Of a stretch of DNA of 64,000 nt, positions 36,184 through 47,881 are shown piece after piece. The DNA comes from Actinomucor elegans (Eukaryota; Mucoromycota; Mucoromycetes; Mucorales; Mucoraceae). Below the pieces are notes generated by a model. It made no database searches. It was not told the origin of the DNA and worked only from the letters and a program-made list of their open reading frames with translations. Location of the stretch: positions 2,542,001 to 2,606,000 of the forward strand of contig JAMSLZ010000005.1 of assembly GCA_026027325.1 (NCBI GenBank). The letters run 5' to 3'. Within the stretch, counting starts at the first letter, position 1. Each line of letters starts with the position of its first letter. The position numbers and the translations under genes were made by a program.

Positions 36184-36260
36184 TAAAGATCATGTGTATA
36201 TATACATATATAAAGGACTCGATTCAGACAGAGCCTTTTTTTTTTCTTCTTATATACCAA

Positions 36261-36770
36261 ATGCCGCCTTTTCATGAAGAACAACATGTATTTAGACGTG
36301 CCATGCATTCAAATCACTCTGAATTGAGTCGAACTCAGTACAAGTTACAGCTGCAAAGATTATCCTTCTTGACGAATGATAAAAACTATCTTGATCATCC
36401 ACAAAATATGAAAAGATTAACAAAGGAACTTGACCGTGTCAATCGCGAGTATCGTAATGTGCGTCGCTATCAAGATCCAGTCAAAGAATCCTTTAAGCGT
36501 CTTGTTGAGCATAGATCTGATTTAGAAAGCAGTAATGAATTGGATCCAAGTACTAGCAGCAGCAGTAGTAGTAGTAGTATTAATGATAGTATATACTCGA
36601 CTTCTGCCGAAAAAAGTAACTTCTTAAGTAGATGGTTCCAGAACAGCAATGAAGCACCTATTTTATCAACAACACAACCGTTCGATAATTCTAATGATAC
36701 ATCAGTGATATATTCTTCCCATCCAACCATAGCAAACCATATCAATAAGCGTAGAACAGCGCGCTACTAA
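36261..36770 (+). CDS. Small hypothetical protein with coiled coil
   Basis: Intronless, 169 residues, not recognised. The N-terminal half is charged and helical (SRTQYKLQLQRLSFLTND, KRLTKELDRVNREYRNVRR, VKESFKRLVEHR). The rest is low-complexity, with a serine run from AGC/AGT codons (36554-36581) and no membrane segment. It begins 77 bp after the stop of the acyl-CoA-binding gene. That short gap contains TATATAAAGGACT (36207-36219) followed by a T tract, which looks like a compact promoter. Codon use is like the neighbours, and there is no sign of a separate origin. It could be a lineage-specific protein. Confidence 0.65.
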   Translation: MPPFHEEQHVFRRAMHSNHSELSRTQYKLQLQRLSFLTNDKNYLDHPQNMKRLTKELDRVNREYRNVRRYQDPVKESFKRLVEHRSDLESSNELDPSTSSSSSSSSINDSIYSTSAEKSNFLSRWFQNSNEAPILSTTQPFDNSNDTSVIYSSHPTIANHINKRRTARY

Positions 36771-37178
36771 AACTATCTTATACTGTAATTATTTTCTTCG
36801 CCTAATAAAAAAAACAAAAAAATACTACTTCTACTAGTCTTATTACTTCTATAACACTTAAAAATCTGTTCATATGGTTTTACAAAGAACAAGGTGCCCG
36901 ACCCGTTATCATGTGTCGAACAAAAAGACCGGGAAAAAAAAGAAAGAACCCACGTGTATTATCAATAATAGGCATAAGCTGGTAGATTATCCTGATTCTT
37001 CCAAATAAAGACGGCCTTTTTATTTATTTTTTTTAGAACCCCCTTTTGCAGCGACACTAGACTTTAAACGCCTTTTTGCATGGATCACTGTGAAACAGAG
37101 GTGCATATACAACAAAAGTTTCAAGACTGCTCATGTGGATTACACAACTATTATAATCTATTAGGGTTTTATTTTATC
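36771..37178. other. Intergenic region between convergent gene ends
   Basis: Contains AATAAA-like sites (36800-36812) and A/T-rich runs. No gene seen. Confidence 0.6.
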
Positions 37179-40100
37179 TTATGTTCTACGCGTAAAATCA
37201 ATCAAACATAAACTATAATGGATCTGCTCTGATAATCTACCAAACTCACTACCTTGAATAGCAAGGATATCTTTCAATTTGTCATGGATAGCATTGGTTG
37301 GGTTGGCTACGATCAAATCACCATGGATATTCAAAAAGACAGATAACCATGCTTGTGCTAATTCAAAGTTCTTTCTTGTCTTTAACATATAAAGAATAGC
37401 TTCCAAGTAATAGTTGAGCAGTGTAAGTTCACCATCAATAGTAAATGATCGAATCTCTAAATCAATAGCAGATGGGCTCAGTGCTTTCGCATATTCTACA
37501 AAAGCATTGTCTATCAAAAAAAAAAAAAAAAAATAGATTAGCTACTTTTATCAAGTTTCATTTTTCTTGTTTACATTTTTGATCTGCTTCATGACCAGCT
37601 CTTAGTGTTTTGCTGTATTCTGTATCCGCATTCAATTGTGCAAAATTGATTCGTTTCGACTCTGGATTCTCTTTATCAGCACTAACAGCTGCTCCAAGAT
37701 CAAACTGAGCCTTTGCTCCAGGCAAGGTGGGTAAGAAGAAAGGCGCCTTCTCTGGCAACTTGGGTGCTTCCTTGGGCTTATTACGCATCTTGATGGTGTC
37801 TAAATGCAGCAAGTTTTGCCATTTTGCTCTAGGCTCCATAGACAAAGTGATCATCTTGTCTGTAAGTTGATCTACTGTGTTCACTTCTTGTTCTGGCATC
37901 AACTCATCTTCTGACACATCTTCCTCATCTGAATCTTCTGAGCCTTGCAGAGTAGGCAATGAAAGAAGTTTGGCTTCGTGATCATCAGGAATATTGCGTA
38001 GTGATACGTTGGCATATTGTGTACGGTTGGCCCAAAGGAAGATACCGACATTATCTACATGTGCAGTCGCTAAAAAGTCGGCATCCGGTGAGAATGCTAA
38101 ACAAGTAACAATGTCTTCTACTTTGAAAATATCAATCATGGCACCAGTTGGCAAGTCCCAAGTACGCACTGTGCCGTCTAATGATGCAGATACAATCCAT
38201 CTACTGTCAGGACTGAATGTCTATTTTGTCCTATTAGCTTTTTTTGTTGTTGTTCTTTTGATGTCAAATACTACTTACAAAATCAGTAATACGGTTTCTA
38301 TGACCCCAGAACTCTCTTACAATCCTTTTAGTTTCAAGATCAATGACACGAATACCTAAATCATCACAAACAACAGCCAAAAGATCGTTGTCGATGTGAT
38401 AGCGAATAGATACAATAGGTGATTCAAGGTCGATGGTATGTACAACTTGGCCTGTCTTGATTTCCCAAATCTATTTGACAAACGTTCAATAAACTATAGA
38501 TTCCAGACTCCTCAGCCAACTTACCTTGATTGTTTTATCAACTGATGCAGTGATCAAATAACGATTTATGGTATCAGTCATTAAACCTGTAATAGGTTTT
38601 TTGTGTCCTTGTTCGCCCGCAAAGGTCTTGCGATGCTGTCCAGATTGCATATTAAACATATCCACAGTACCCGAAGCGCAACCCAAAAAGCCAAAATTAC
38701 CACAAGTAGAAATACAAGTTGATTTTACAGCTGTTCGGTCACTACTGATCAATGTATGTGCTCCCAATTTCTTGGTCTTGGAAGACCATGTACGACAGGC
38801 ATTGTCATTGGCATGGCAAGTGATGATATTATCCCAATCTTTGACTTTAGCATCATTGACATCAAAGTCCACAATCTGAGGTAGCTTTAAATCATCCATA
38901 CTAATACCACGCTTGTTGGCCTTCTTGGCAAGATGACCTTGCGAATATTCATAGTTCTGTGAATCGCGAACAGTACTGAAAGAACGAAGCGAATGATCAC
39001 GACCAGCACTCAAGATGGTCTTTAAACCTTCACCGTGATATCTGATCTTGGATGGAGGAGCATGATGGCCACTACGCGATTTGAAAGGGTGAGGCACAGA
39101 GTTGTGCTTTTCAAAGATCCATTGTTTAATAGCATTATCAGTAGCACCAGTAACCAAGATGGGTTGATTGCTCAAGAAGGTCAAGGAAGTAATATAGCCA
39201 TCGTGAGCATTCTTCATGATATGAGCTAGTCTACGCGTAGAGAGATCCCATAATGCAACATCACCATGCATATTACCAGTAGCCATGACCTGCTCCTCAT
39301 CTTTGAAAAAAAAAAAAAAGGGTTAATCTTACTTACTAAGAATTTGATATGCTTCCATCTCACCTGTTCTGAATGTAATAGCAGTAACTCGATCATCTTG
39401 ACGGACACTATCAATCTTTTCATCTACTTTGATATTATGAAGGACAACAGTACCGTCTAACAAGCCTACAGCGACGACATCGACTACAGGCGATTGGGCA
39501 AGACAAGTGACGGCAGACCCAAGATATCCAAACTGATAGACCATCTTGTTGGTTCTAATATTCCAAATCTGCATCGTACCTTGAGTACTCGAAACTAAAA
39601 TCTTGTTGAGATAGGTTGAAGGATGAAGCATATTGGTGGCTGTAAATTCTTCTCCAAACTCAATTTCAGTATACAAGTCTATCATTAGTGAGTTAGAAAG
39701 ATATATACATATATCGATTGTTTATATTACCTCCAGTGTGGGTATCCCACAATTTTAAAGTGTTGTCATCGCAAAGTGCTGCAATATATGCACCAAGAGT
39801 AAGAATCTGAATGATATTGAAGTCACCTTTGCCTCCAACACGATAAACTTCTTTGCCTCGCTTATATGTACTAATGCAATTTCCAGAAGCAGCATAGATC
39901 AGCTTTTTGTGAGTAGCCATAGCGGTAATTGGCTTTTCTGTTGGTGTGCTCACAAATAACAAGTTCATTTTACCGAGCTATACAAAAAAATACATTAGTC
40001 GTTGCAAAACTATATATAATTTTGGGTTGCATTACATTGTACGTCTGGAAACTGTTGCCAACACAGGTAGTCATAAAGTATTCGTTGCCGAAATTGTTAA

Positions 40101-40236
40101 TGACATAAGGAATCTCGTTGGCTACATAACCAATGGCTCGGAAAGGCTGGTAGATTTTCGAATGGTTATTGGATTTCTTGATACCATTCTCTACGCGTCT
40201 CTTTTTATGGACATCGTTCGCTGTATCGTTTGACAT
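37179..40236 (-). CDS. UTP21: U3 snoRNP protein UTP21 (WDR36)
   Basis: Seven exons (40036-40236, 39731-39977, 39364-39678, 38525-39300, 38279-38470, 37575-38220, 37179-37510) give 902 residues, the usual length. The N-terminus has QPFRAIGYVANEIPYVI and TCVGNSFQTYNLGKMNLLFV, the family's opening signature. Two seven-blade WD40 propellers follow, with repeats ending in LKLWDTHTG, MQIWNIRTNK, VALWDLSTRR, KTIKIWEIKTG and VRTWDLPTGAM. The Utp21 C-terminal helical domain (SPSAIDLEIRSFTIDGE) closes the protein. UTP21 is part of the UTP-B subcomplex of the small-subunit processome and is needed for 18S rRNA maturation in the nucleolus. A 17-nt A/T tract lies in the last intron near the 3' splice site. 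Confidence 0.95.
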
Positions 40237-41229
40237 GATGCGTTGATTATTGATAAAAAATATCAAGATTTCTCGAGAAACCCTATTTGATGCAAAAGGT
40301 AAAAAAGACGCAAAGCCACAAAAAACGATTCCAGGTCACAGGCCTAAGAACTGCTTATACCTCGGTCGTTTATGCAGGCCATCCAATCAGATAGAGTAAA
40401 TTTGGATAGCTTCATTGGCCACGGTAATTAAACAGGTGGTACCACCTACCTATGGCCAGAAATTCATCGTTTACAATTATGCGATTCATTATAAAGAATA
40501 GATGAATAAGGTTTATCTAAGCTCATATGGTGAGTTGAATGGCGCAATTATCAAACAGTACTATATATTAAAATATTAAATTAATTTGCGCTTTGTTCAG
40601 TTTATGTCTTTTTTTTTTTTTTGCCTTGCTGTTTTAGTCCAGTTTTTTCATAATTAGAGATTCAATAAAGCTACTATCGTATATTTTCCTATAGGAGAAA
40701 ACTATATTATCTATTTGTGTTATTTTGACAGCAATGTATGCACTATTTTCATGCGGTTTAAAAATAAAAATTAATTGATATGGTTGCTTAAGTTTAATAT
40801 TATTGATTTATTATTTCTTTACAAATCTTCTTTTATTCTGTTATGTACTTATTGCCGTTATTACTCTTGTTCTATCTATGCATCAGCTTTTCTTTTGCTT
40901 CCACACGCTAAACTTATTGATATTTTTTCTATTTTTTTTTTTTTTCAAATATTGAAATCGGAAAGGAGATTCAAATAGCATAATAATAATAGTATTCCGT
41001 ATTTTTCTTCTTGACATTGATCAATGTTGAATTGCAGATATGAACCAGTCAAGTACTTGTCGTTTCCAAACAGAAAAGAAACCTTATAGCTATTCCTAAT
41101 TAATCTAATTATAAATATTTGGAGGTCACTGAGAATTAGTCAGTACAAAGGTCTCTATTCTCTCAAAATGAAAGCGGATCATGTTCAACAGATGTCTTAG
41201 TAAACACTATTAGATCCAATGGCACAACC

Positions 41230-41291
41230 TGAATGTGTATTGTTAGTCAGAGGCGATATTAATCTGAGATTAGCCGAGAAATCGATTAAAT
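41230..41291 (+). repeat. Dispersed intergenic repeat, copy 6
   Basis: GTTAGTCAGAGGCGATATTA, then ATCTGAGATTAGCCGAGAAATC split over the following bases; diverged core. Confidence 0.45.
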
Positions 41292-42580
41292 TTGGATTAT
41301 ATCAGACGCATTTTGATGTGGCTTGCTAAACTATAATATACCTTTTGTAATTATTCTAGTAGATCCAGTAGTTCATTTTTAGTTTATTCCAGTTATCAGG
41401 TATGAAATTTGAACGAGATCAGTTAAGAGACCTAGGCCTGTTAAAATGAATTAATTTCTGAGTTTTCGTTTTCATAGATATAGACTCTGTAACGTTTTTT
41501 CAAAGGTTGAAAAGCCGTTCTACAGATATAATAAAAAAGAGATTGCAGATTAGCGATACTTATGTGTATACGTGCCTTTTTATATATAAATTCTTACCAT
41601 TGATAGTACGGGAACTACGACTATATTTCTAAAAAACCAAGGATCAAAATTTGACCAAAGAAAAATCAATGGATTTACAGTAAAGGAGGAAATGTATGCA
41701 ATGTCATAATTTACAACTGTATTCATTATCATATATGGTGTGGTAATGGATATACTTTGGAAAAGCTCTTGTAGGTTTATTATATGCATCTATCCTAATT
41801 CTTTTCTCTTCTTTTCCTGGAACTAAAAAAGAGGATCTCTTTTAGAAACGTACTTTTGCTACTCATCAATCCTTCATTCAGTATATTTAGCATAAGCGTA
41901 CATTATTGGCATCCGGATCTAGATCGAGTCATTTGACCGGATAAAAAGAAGCCAGAAGGACAGACTAATTGGACAAGTTTAGGCAGTAGCTTTTATCTTT
42001 GAACCGCATGCCTTGTAAAATTTATCCCTTAAAGTATTCTTGTCGATACTTTTGATGCGCATAAATATATAGAGAATTTCTTTTTTTACAGTTTATATTA
42101 AGTAATTATCACGTTATGGATTATAGTTTCAATTTTTGAGCCATAGAAATCGGTTTGATCACGCACTTTCATGATTGGCTGACGTCGACTAAAATTATTT
42201 GCCTCCTTCTTCTATTAATCCATCAGATTATTGTCTACAATAACGCTTTACTTCTCGGGGAAATTATGAAAAAAAATATGTTCTTTTTAATGCATAAGCC
42301 AGGATGCTTATATCGTCAAGCTGACGAGCTATGCAAAACTCCGATGTTGCTTTGTAGATTAGCTTTGAGAACAGAACCCTATTATTGATATAGTTGTAAA
42401 CCCAGCGTCATTCGAAAGAGAACTAAATTCTCTATCATTTACATCAAATAATAATATGCTTGGCGTTACCTTTGTGGTTTGTATAATCTGATTTATGTTT
42501 TTCAGTATAAACTTTTCCTAAATAAATCGCAGCTTGGAAAATTGACAGGCGCATTCATTATTTGATGCGTGCGATCGTGG

Positions 42581-42630
42581 CTGATCTCGGTGCAATGTCG
42601 CATCTGACTAGTGTTCCATGCTCAAATTGG
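42581..42630 (-). repeat. Dispersed intergenic repeat, copy 7 (inverted)
   Basis: The reverse strand reads CCAATTTGAGCATGGAACAC, then TAGTCAGATGCGACATTGC, then ACCGAGATCAG. The 12-nt core is identical to copies 2 and 3. Confidence 0.6.
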
Positions 42631-43643
42631 GCTGTTGCATCTGTTCTAATTGTAGATCTACTGTAATTTTTTTTTTTGATCTATTAAATTCCTTGAAGGT
42701 AATTGTTAATCTATAATCATCTTTAATCTAGATCTTTCGCTAAGCTAGAGTTCAGGAATGACATTCAGCTTTTGATTGGCTTAAGCAGTATAGTAATTCT
42801 GGAACTGTAATACGGGAGCCTATAAATAGTTAATTGGTTCAGGTTATTGAGAACAGGTCCTCGCTTTCCACCATCAAAACGTGAATAGGGGTTACACAAA
42901 ACAGTACATCATTTGTGATACATCTACCTAACATTTAGCCATTCGAAATGAGTAATTCGGCTGTATATACCGAATACAAGTTTTGGCTTTGACATTCACC
43001 AATCAATGTGCTGCAATAAAATCAAACCAAAATGCAAGCCTTTGAAGCTTGATGTAACATAATGAAAATGGTAAAAGAAAAGCTCCTTACAGCATAATAT
43101 GATCCTGATTAGTGGTGAAGACGCGTATTCTATATTCTGTGATTGCGTGGCACTCCTATTCATTAGATGAATTTTTGAGCCCAGCGTGACTATAAGTAGC
43201 TTGAAAAAGATTTTTTTTCGCTTCTTTTTTACCTTTTCCCACCTTTGCATTTTAAACCCTAGTTGAAAGCAAGCCCTTCAAGAAGCTCTTTCCATCTGTC
43301 TAAACACACGTACAGCTTTTTAGATTTTATCTTATACTAAAGCTTTTTTTTTCGCCACGCTTTTTTATTATATACAACTTCTTTTAAACCCTTGACCCTC
43401 CCCTTTTTATATTTCTGTTTGTTTTAGGTGTTTTAACAGGTAAAAAAGTTATACGAAACGTATAAGCAACTTGAAACTAAACGTCTTATAAACAGCGAAA
43501 CACCGACAAGGAAATAGAGTAACAGCACTGGATAAGCACACAGTAATACTTCTTTACGCTTCAAGCACCATCTTTTCCAAGGCCACCAAAGAAAAGAATA
43601 TAATACCTGTTAATAGTAATAGTAATTTTAGTTTATCAAGTCC

Positions 43644-44319
43644 ATGATTATCGCAAGTCCAGCTAAAAAGGAAATATCAATTCCTCTACAACCTATGACT
43701 TCTGCAGTTTCTTCTCCTACATCTTCAAACACGAACAATGTTATTGGAGAAACTGCAGCAGTCGACGTAGTCACCATCAATAGCCGCAACAATAACGGTA
43801 AAATATACGTTTATAAACCATTTATCCTATCTAACTTCTTAATAGAAGGTGACTTTATCGTCCAAGTCTTCGGTCAAACCAGCGTTTTTAACACTCAAGT
43901 GAATGAAACATTATCCATCACTACAACGCATGTAGGATATTCAGAGAAATCTATGAGGACACTTTGTTGTGAAGCATTTATTCATAATGATACTGTTTTT
44001 CTTAGCTCTCCTTTTGTTGGTAATAACGCTGGTTTGTTAAATTGGGCAAACGGTGAATTCCAGTCATGGTAAAAAAACAAAAACAAAAAATATGATATAT
44101 CCTGTATAATAACCAATGATGTATAGTATTACCCATTTGATTGAATTAGCTGAAGAAAAGACTGGATGCAGTGCGTTGGTAGTATGTATTGACCGCAGCA
44201 TGTATAAAGAAAATCTTGGTACACTTCTTCGCGCTTTCATGTATCTCGGTTTTGAAATGGTAGATCCGGCGATATACGGCCAAGAGCCCGGCTACGCCCT
44301 TGTTGGTTATGAGCTTTAA
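43644..44319 (+). CDS. Ornithine decarboxylase antizyme-like protein (single reading frame)
   Basis: Three exons (43644-43797, 43846-44068, 44127-44319) give 189 residues. The C-terminal part fits the antizyme domain: EAFIHNDTVFLSSPF, THLIELAEEKTGCSALVVCI, LLRAFMYLGFEMVDP and a closing GYALVGYEL. Antizymes bind ornithine decarboxylase, send it to the proteasome and block polyamine uptake; nearly all known ones need a polyamine-stimulated +1 ribosomal frameshift between two frames. Here both introns (48 nt with CTAAC branch; 58 nt) join the exons into one continuous frame, and the start is the first ATG for about 400 bp. The first intron has no stop and is a multiple of three, so its retention adds 16 residues; retention of the second meets a stop at once. 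It could be a paralogue that has lost frameshifting, or the exon model could be wrong. Confidence 0.75.
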
Positions 44320-44755
44320 ATATGTGCATTATACCAACACCCTCTTTATCACAAATCTCATTTATCATGTTATCAAATAAACCAAATGTTTTCTTGATCT
44401 TCTAAATCTTTTTAGAACCTTCTTGTAATAATGCAACTTGTCAAAAAAGAAGTTACTGCGTTATGGAACTAGCTAGTTAGTCGTACGACAACAGCTCTTA
44501 AGCGATGACTGGATGAATCTATAGCATGATTCAAGCCAGAAAAAAAATCATTGGACAGCTGGCTTATTTCTATGAGATGAACCTATCAAATTCCTTATTG
44601 ACATCGCTACAGAATTCATGGATTGCATATAGAAATGATTTAATAAGGTATGTTTCAAGATGGATGCCGAAAGTATCCTTAATATGTCAAATATACAAAG
44701 GAGAAATTCAATAATTCCTTTTCCATACCATTCGCATATCTATATATTTAAACAA
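44320..44755. other. Upstream region of the first Kre9-like copy
   Basis: From about 44525 it resembles the sequence upstream of the second copy (from about 46805), so it belongs to the tandem duplication. The TATA element of the second copy (TATATAAAAG) reads TATACAAAGG here (44692-44701). Confidence 0.65.
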
Positions 44756-45312
44756 ATGAAATTCAAATGTACTATTGCTCTCGCCCTTGCTCTATTTAAT
44801 ACCCTCGTTGCTCCCACCTCTTTTCCCTATAGTAGTGAACTGGCTGGTGACATTAAATTTGGTCATGAAGGCACTGTTAAAACATAGGACACTTTAAAAG
44901 CTAATATTTTAAAAACCGATGGTGTTTTAAAAACTGATTTTAAAGACAATCAAGGCGTTATTAAAACTTTTGCTTACAAATACTACTTGGTATGTTGGTG
45001 ATAACGTCAGTGTGGTATGTACTTTAAAATCATGAATCTTTTAAGTTTGATACTAAAAATTCTCATATATAGGTCTTCGATAAAGATCTTCCTGACCAAA
45101 CTGTCTCTATCTTCTTCTTTGACATGACCACTACCTTGGCTGGCGGTCCTATCGATAAAGACGCTTTTAATTTCATTGTTCCTGCCGCTGCCATCAGCCC
45201 TCCTGACGGTACTTCTCTTTTATTGGCTGTCAGACGTCAAAACAGATATTTGCATGCTGTTGACTCGGTTGCAATCCGTGTTCTGCCTACCCGACCAGCA
45301 CTTTCTAGCTAA
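44756..45312 (+). pseudogene. Broken copy of a Kre9/Knh1-like secreted protein
   Basis: Tandem partner of the intact gene at 47015. Exon 1 opens with a signal peptide (MKFKCTIALALALFNTLVA) but meets an in-frame TAG at 44885-44887, and a further one-base insertion near 44979-44985 shifts the frame before the TTWYVGDNVSVV-type motif. The intron (45015-45072) and exon 2 (45073-45312) are intact and nearly identical to the other copy, encoding DQTVSIFFFDMTTTLAGGP and the rest. The promoter TATA element is also altered. Exon 1 is far more diverged than the rest. As read, only a 43-residue secreted peptide could be made, so I call it a pseudogene with a converted 3' half. Confidence 0.75.
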
Positions 45313-45665
45313 AGGGACGATTAAAACTCTTTATAATTTATATAATTTATATATTTTATTCGATTATTATCATATATAATTCCAATCTACTACTACTATT
45401 ATTGTAAACTGTTTCACATCGATTCCTGCTAATATCTCCAATTGTAAATAAAAATTATTCTCTACTGTATTGTACTCTCTCTGAAGATCCATATAATGCC
45501 AGTTGTTCAGGGTCTGTTTGACCATTAGAAACTGAAACTGATCACCTCAGTTCTTGATTAGGCTAATAGGTACAGCCATATTTTTCTATTCACAGCTATT
45601 ATCCGTATTTGTGAAGTTTTAGATAAGCGGGAACTTGATCTAATGATGACTCCATCCATTGGAAA
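45010..45665 (+). repeat. Near-identical duplicated block, copy A
   Basis: Matches 47226-47881 at a constant offset of 2216 bp with no indels and, by eye, only two substitutions (near 45345 and 45373), both in the 3' flank. Sequence on either side is clearly more diverged. Confidence 0.85.
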
Positions 45666-47014
45666 GGACTCACCGCAAGTTACTTTTTTTAATGGTAAAG
45701 GATAACGCAGCTCAATGAACACCCTTTTTAGCGAGTACATATAGATAATTCAAAAAGACAAGCCATTAATCTTGTAACTTATCTTTGCTTTAATTGTCTT
45801 CTTTCATTATTTTGTCAACATTATTCCAACTCGTAATTAGGGTACTTCAACAGTTTTTAAAATTTTAGAATTACAATGGTTAACTCATTTGGCCCATAGA
45901 GTTTAACTTCTAAAACTGGATGTTGAAAAGTTTTGATGTAAAAGTTTTCTACTCTGGTTTAGGCATTTTATTGCTTTCTGTTAATGCTTTTATTGAAGAA
46001 AAAAAAGAATACATTCAAACCATGCAAGCTTTGTGATAAATGATAAATCTTCAGTTCTTTATGCAGCAATTCTCCCGCAAACTGAGTTAATTTGAATTCA
46101 TTTTGTTTTCCCAGTGCACCATACTATTTAAATTATCGATTTTCGGAACATAAACATAACATCCAATCAAATGAAGGACCCTAAATCTGTGATGATATAA
46201 GTGGCAATAGTTTGGAGCATTTTAGAACAAATAAAAATAAAGATATCCCAATTTTTCTTTTAGAAAGTTGCTCTTTGGACTTTTGCTGATAAATGCTCTG
46301 GGAGCAAGATATTATATATTATGATATTTTTCATTTTACGAAAAATTATAATAAATTGTATGATTAAAAATCATTTTATTATAGATATAATTACTTTGTT
46401 TACAGTGCATACAATATAGTGCTTTCTCCTCTATCACACACCATCTCATGTACAAATTAGTATTAGCATTTATAAAAAAAATCAATGCAAGTAAACTTCA
46501 GCATCTCAAGCACAGAAGAGCCTGAACCTTCTCAAAGCTACTCAATTGAAATGCCGTGGACCGGAGCTTGGGCTGATGAAGCAAAATTAAAGTTTGGTAC
46601 GACTGAAGGCACACTAAGGGATTCCAAGATCAATGCATCTATAGATTTTGCAATACTTTTGGTTCGAACTTTAGAGGTCTCTGATAAAAATAGTGAGTTC
46701 AAGATCTGAAGTCTTCTTAAAAAACTAGAAGCTATACAAATTTCAATATATACAGCTTTTATCTATCACTAGAACGTTAAAGTATAGGTATGTACAACAT
46801 ATCCGTAGCATGATTCAGACTAAAAAATAAAAAATAAAAATTTCCTCGTTGTACATAAATACAAAACCCATGGTTGCATATAGGAATGATTTGATAAGGT
46901 ATGTTTCAAGGTGAGTGCCGAAAATGCCCTTGATATGTCAAATATATAAAAGGGAGAGATTCAATTCATCCTATTTTCAATTCATCCTATTTTCATATCA
47001 TTCTCTTAAAAAAA
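45313..47014. other. Spacer between the tandem Kre9-like copies
   Basis: Its first 350 bp is the 3' flank of copy A, homologous to that of copy B. A 74-codon frame at 46485-46709 shows no domain. From about 46805 the sequence is the 5' flank of copy B. A 16-bp tandem repeat (TCAATTCATCCTATTT twice, 46970-47001) sits just before the second start codon. Confidence 0.55.
46943..46952 (+). promoter_or_regulatory. TATA element of the intact Kre9-like gene
   Basis: TATATAAAAG 72 bp before the ATG, a normal fungal spacing; the duplicated broken copy has TATACAAAGG at the same place. Confidence 0.6.
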
Positions 47015-47528
47015 ATGAAGTTCCAATACGTTCTTGCCCTTATCCTTGCTCTCCTCTGTACCTTCGTGGCTTCTGTGTCTATCCCTTATAGTGACTTGGA
47101 CGATTTCCAAGTAGCTAAACTCTTTGCCGCTGATATTGACATTAAGCCCATCGACATTAAAAACGAACAAGGCGCTATCAAATCTCCTGCTCCCAATACT
47201 ACTTGGTACGTTGGTGATAATGTCAGTGTGGTATGTACTTTAAAATCATGAATCTTTTAAGTTTGATACTAAAAATTCTCATATATAGGTCTTCGATAAA
47301 GATCTTCCTGACCAAACTGTCTCTATCTTCTTCTTTGACATGACCACTACCTTGGCTGGCGGTCCTATCGATAAAGACGCTTTTAATTTCATTGTTCCTG
47401 CCGCTGCCATCAGCCCTCCTGACGGTACTTCTCTTTTATTGGCTGTCAGACGTCAAAACAGATATTTGCATGCTGTTGACTCGGTTGCAATCCGTGTTCT
47501 GCCTACCCGACCAGCACTTTCTAGCTAA
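47015..47528 (+). CDS. Small secreted Kre9/Knh1-like cell-wall protein
   Basis: Two exons (47015-47230, 47289-47528) give 151 residues. A clear signal peptide (MKFQYVLALILALLCTFVAS) is followed by a short spacer rich in Asp/Ile/Lys and one Ig-like domain of the Kre9/Knh1 N-terminal type: KSPAPNTTWYVGDNVSVVFD, QTVSIFFFDMTTTLAGGP, PPDGTSLLLAVRRQNRYLHA and VDSVAIRVLP. Members of this family are secreted or GPI-anchored and linked to beta-glucan or cell-wall assembly; this one has no GPI signal and would be released. The asparagine in PNTTW is a potential N-glycosylation site. Exon 2 and the 3' flank are almost identical to the broken tandem copy at 44756. Confidence 0.8.
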
Positions 47529-47881
47529 AGGGACGATTAAAACTCTTTATAATTTATATATTTTATATATTTTATTCGATTATTATCTTATATAATTCCA
47601 ATCTACTACTACTATTATTGTAAACTGTTTCACATCGATTCCTGCTAATATCTCCAATTGTAAATAAAAATTATTCTCTACTGTATTGTACTCTCTCTGA
47701 AGATCCATATAATGCCAGTTGTTCAGGGTCTGTTTGACCATTAGAAACTGAAACTGATCACCTCAGTTCTTGATTAGGCTAATAGGTACAGCCATATTTT
47801 TCTATTCACAGCTATTATCCGTATTTGTGAAGTTTTAGATAAGCGGGAACTTGATCTAATGATGACTCCATCCATTGGAAA
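47226..47881 (+). repeat. Near-identical duplicated block, copy B
   Basis: Partner of 45010-45665; see that entry. It covers the last bases of exon 1, the intron, exon 2 and about 350 bp of 3' flank. Confidence 0.85.

Larger units (their letters stand above)
40237..43643. other. Intergenic DNA (3.4 kb)
   Basis: No gene recognised. Contains two repeat copies (41230-41291 and, inverted, 42581-42630), plus a GAACGAGATCAGTTAAGAGA fragment near 41409-41428 resembling the tail of the repeat. From 43250 to 43643 there is no ATG; a TTATATAC element (43368-43375) and T/C-rich tracts probably form the promoter and leader of the antizyme-like gene. Confidence 0.55.

Noticed and set aside
3151..36219. 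AAAGGACT as a shared promoter element before VPS68, ACAD, TAM41 and the orphan at 36261
   Set aside because: In TAM41 it falls inside an intron, spacing to the ATG varies from 10 to over 50 bp, and the motif also occurs in intergenic DNA, so it is probably just A-tract context.
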